From: Nitrospinota bacterium
GTDB taxonomy: Bacteria > Nitrospinota > Nitrospinia > UBA9942
Length of the DNA stretch: 15,312 nucleotides
Direction: 5' to 3'
Assembly (NCBI GenBank): GCA_003489165.1
Contig: DNJG01000082.1
Location: forward strand, 1-15,312
This document shows positions 13,330-15,312 of this stretch, piece after piece (positions within the stretch are counted from its first letter, which is position 1; the number at the start of each line of letters is the position of its first letter). A program made the position numbers and the translations under genes. The notes beneath the pieces were generated by a model. That model did not search any database. It was given only the letters and a program-made list of their open reading frames with translations, and was not told where the DNA came from.

Positions 13330-14562
13330 ATGAAGAAGATATTAGGATTATTTATTATAGCAGCATTTGTTGGGCTTTCAGTTTTAGCCTTAACCCCAAC
13401 ACCGTCTTATGCATTGCCGAACTTTGCAAAGAAGCATGAGGCATCCTGCACATTGTGTCACACTGTATGGCCTGCACTTAACAGGTTCGGAGAGCAGTAT
13501 CTGATGAACGGCTTTCAGATGCCTGACACAGAAGATGGCGGAGATGTTGGAAAGATTAAGCCTGATGAGCATGTAGCACTGGATTCAGGCGGTGCAAACC
13601 CACCTTTAGCTGTAAGGTTGAATATTGAGACATATCTTACACAAGATCAGAAAACAGAGGGTGCTTCAGATGATAGCCGTCCCGCGCTAATTGAGGCAAA
13701 AACTGCGTCGCCAGTAATTTTTGCAGCCGGCACAATTGGTAAGAATTTCAGCTACTTTATTGATGATGTAGCAGCAGGTGGTGGTGCGGAGCAGATGTGG
13801 GTAGGCCTTCATAATATTGGTGGACCCGGTATGGTAAATGTAAGATACGGAGTCATTAACAGCGGTGATTTTGATGCATGGTCAAATCACAGACATGATT
13901 TAGGCAACAGCTTTGTAGGCACTGTGGCATCTGATATCTATACAGATCCTGTATCGCTTCAGTTCTATGGAAGACCGGGTGGTGGACCTCTTACATATCA
14001 GGTTAATGCTGATACCCATAGCAGAAGCAATACTAACAGTCTGAATTATGGGCTTATGTTAAGAGGAGATTTTGAGCCTGTTGCTGTATCATATCACTAT
14101 GGAAGTGAGAGTGACAAAAGCGCATGGGGTTCTGCTGGAAAGGATATGACAAGCACAAGTTCAGTATTAGCAGTAAGGGCTATACTGCCGGGCATTGAGG
14201 TTAGTGCCGCTTATGCACTGAACTCTGCAGATGACCAGTCTTCAGGCACATCCAGTAAGACAGATACTAGCGGTTTAGTTCTTGAGGGTATTTACTTTAC
14301 TGAACTTTTTGACATTCAGGCGAGATACTCATCTGGAACAGCTAGTAAGATTGCAAATAGTACGAGCGGCTTAGCTGACTATGACAGGTCAAGAATCAGT
14401 TTGAAGGTAGATTATCATGCAACCACAAACAGCAAGCTATATTTTAAGTATGAGACCGATTCTTATAAGGGAGATGCCATTAAGACCGGAGGCGTATATA
14501 ATACTGCTACAAGTGGTTATAATGATGGATATGCATCCATTGGTGTAGATGTAGCATTCTAA
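13330..14562 (+). CDS. Monoheme c-type cytochrome fused to an outer-membrane barrel (Cyc2-like)
   Basis: A signal peptide (residues 1-28, ending PTPSYA) is followed at once by LPNFAKKHEASCTLCHTVWP, with one heme-binding CxxCH (C40, C43, H44), then ALNRFGEQYLMNGFQ. This order, a short heme segment with a PALNxFG motif placed directly before a barrel, is that of Cyc2-type fused cytochrome-porins, which carry electrons across the outer membrane; several are linked to Fe(II) oxidation. The remaining 340 residues show barrel features: many aromatic and glycine-rich strands (SYFIDDVAAGGG, VSYHYGSESD, LYFKYETDSY) and the C-terminal ASIGVDVAF. At 410 residues it is near the size of that family. Iron oxidation is an inference; it could be another surface electron-transfer or unrelated heme porin. 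It has its own promoter, leader and terminator. Confidence 0.82.
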   Translation: MKKILGLFIIAAFVGLSVLALTPTPSYALPNFAKKHEASCTLCHTVWPALNRFGEQYLMNGFQMPDTEDGGDVGKIKPDEHVALDSGGANPPLAVRLNIETYLTQDQKTEGASDDSRPALIEAKTASPVIFAAGTIGKNFSYFIDDVAAGGGAEQMWVGLHNIGGPGMVNVRYGVINSGDFDAWSNHRHDLGNSFVGTVASDIYTDPVSLQFYGRPGGGPLTYQVNADTHSRSNTNSLNYGLMLRGDFEPVAVSYHYGSESDKSAWGSAGKDMTSTSSVLAVRAILPGIEVSAAYALNSADDQSSGTSSKTDTSGLVLEGIYFTELFDIQARYSSGTASKIANSTSGLADYDRSRISLKVDYHATTNSKLYFKYETDSYKGDAIKTGGVYNTATSGYNDGYASIGVDVAF

Positions 14563-14606
14563 TTACACTATAGGGTTTGTTTTACAAATAGACTCTTAAG
14601 GTTTAT

Positions 14607-14641
14607 AAAAAGGGGAGGGTTTGAAAACCCTCCCCTTTTTT
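14607..14641 (+). terminator. Rho-independent terminator after the cytochrome-barrel gene
   Basis: GGGGAGGGTT (14612-14621), loop TGAA, and AACCCTCCCC (14626-14635) form a perfect 10-base-pair stem. It is extended by flanking A and T runs (AAAAA and TTTTTT) that would let it act in both directions. Confidence 0.9.
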
Positions 14642-14644
14642 ATT

Positions 14645-14672
14645 TTGAAAAAGTAATAATTTGGTGTATTAT
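14645..14672 (+). promoter_or_regulatory. Promoter of the second DUF5618-like gene, probably leaderless
   Basis: TTGAAA at 14645-14650 and TATTAT at 14667-14672 are spaced by 16 bases. Transcription would start at about 14679, the A of the ATG. No ribosome binding site is present. Confidence 0.5.
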
Positions 14673-14678
14673 TTGACT

Positions 14679-15048
14679 ATGTCAAGAGAGGCTGTTAGAT
14701 ATTTGGAAAATGCAAAAGAGATTTTAAGGAGCGCTAAGATTGAAGGCAAGTTCTACGGCGATAAAAAGCCTGTAAGAGAGGCTTTTGGAAAGGCTTATTT
14801 GTCAATTTTAGAGGATATAAATGAAACCCTCCTGAAGAAAGGGTTTATTAAAAAAGAGCTGCCTAAGTCAGTATAGGAAGGTATTGAGAAAATATTTTGC
14901 AATTCATAATGGAAAGCTTATGAAAGAATTTGAAAACTTATATGAATCTTTACATATTGCAGGCTATTATAGAGGTGATATTTTTAGTGTTGATGCAGTG
15001 AAAGATTACTTAAAGCTAACAAAAGAATTTATTGAGAAAATAAAGTAA
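14679..15048 (+). pseudogene. DUF5618-like short gene, copy 2, broken by a small deletion
   Basis: The first part (14679-14876) encodes MSREAVRYLENAKEILRS to KKELPKSV and stops. The rest continues in another frame from 14872 to 15048 (YRKVLRKYFAIHNGKLMKEF, HIAGYYRGDIF, FIEKIK). Compared with copy 1, about eight bases are missing after TCA at 14870, where copy 1 has codons for I, D and A before tyrosine. This lesion is different from the A-run break of copy 1. The start is the ATG at 14679, which matches copy 1; an in-frame TTG at 14661 would overlap the promoter. Both halves remain well conserved, so the break looks recent. An alternative is that the family works as two short chains here, but no good start codon is seen for the second part. 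Confidence 0.7.
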
Positions 15049-15051
15049 AAA

Positions 15052-15312
15052 ATGACAATATTCCGCTATTTCCTCCCCTTTTTACTATTCCTGTTTATTC
15101 TCAGTTGTGCATCAGACAATGCAGAAAGAAGGGGGGAAGGTCTGTCTAAAGCAGGGCATCCTTCAAAAAGAGTCCTAAAAAAGAGAAAAATTGAAAAGAT
15201 AAAAAAGGAAACGGTGGAGTATGATATTTACAGAGGTGATGAAGATATAGTTATATATGGGGCTTCAAATAAGGCTGGAAGCGAGAAAAAGGTATTTACA
15301 CTTTTTGGTACC
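15052..15312 (+). CDS. Predicted lipoprotein, C-terminal part beyond right edge
   Basis: The frame runs open for 87 codons to the right edge. The protein begins MTIFRYFLPFLLFLFILSC, a hydrophobic signal sequence with a lipobox ILSC, so lipid attachment is expected at cysteine 19. After it comes a very basic stretch (KRVLKKRKIEKIKKE) and then EYDIYRGDEDIVIYGA. I do not recognise the family. It lies 3 bases after the end of the second DUF5618-like gene with no clear ribosome binding site, so it may rely on transcription or translation from upstream. Confidence 0.7.
   Translation, partial: MTIFRYFLPFLLFLFILSCASDNAERRGEGLSKAGHPSKRVLKKRKIEKIKKETVEYDIYRGDEDIVIYGASNKAGSEKKVFTLFGT

Noticed and set aside
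15307..15312. GGTACC at the very end, suggesting a cloning or vector border
   Set aside because: It is a common six-base site at an arbitrary window edge, and the lipoprotein frame runs through it without disturbance.

Overview
The window reads as chromosomal DNA of a low-GC Gram-negative bacterium: two predicted outer-membrane beta-barrels ending in phenylalanine, a lipoprotein, a ComEC protein and a periplasm-directed methyltransferase. The low GC, the palindromic and heptamer repeats, and a Cyc2-like cytochrome-porin point towards Nitrospirota or a neighbouring Desulfobacterota-type lineage. That placement is an inference and is weak. I saw no tRNA, rRNA, CRISPR array, transposase or phage gene.

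Left part (1-4720). A minus-strand AAA+ ATPase gene, cut by the left edge, is divergent from a plus-strand run of ligA (NAD-dependent DNA ligase), a small gene of unknown function and a protein-isoaspartate methyltransferase with a signal peptide. ligA carries two in-frame repeat insertions: a C-rich/G-rich palindrome in the adenylation domain and a heptamer repeat just before the BRCT domain.

Middle (4751-11172). A minus-strand pair, a KefB/C-type cation:proton antiporter followed by comEC, overlaps by 4 bp. comEC holds three more heptamer-repeat tracts that are translated. A divergent intergenic region with a large nested inverted repeat separates this pair from aspS. The aspS promoter lies so close to the ATG that its mRNA is probably leaderless, and its sequence suggests a non-discriminating AspRS.

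Right part (11173-15312), the most unusual region. Two paralogous short genes resembling DUF5618 flank two outer-membrane protein genes. Both short genes are interrupted near the same point by different lesions; in the first, the break sits exactly on an A_AAA_AAG slippery heptamer. The two outer-membrane genes encode different mature proteins, a plain beta-barrel and a monoheme c-type cytochrome fused to a barrel. They nevertheless share promoter layout, 5' leader, ribosome binding site and signal-peptide DNA almost exactly, as if an expression-and-export cassette had been duplicated. Two strong terminators end these genes. A truncated lipoprotein gene runs off the right edge.

The two gene-free stretches over 300 bases are 11741-12052 (a palindromic repeat, a promoter and the first leader) and 12911-13329 (a terminator, a second hairpin, about 140 bases of AT-rich DNA with nothing recognised, a promoter and the second leader).
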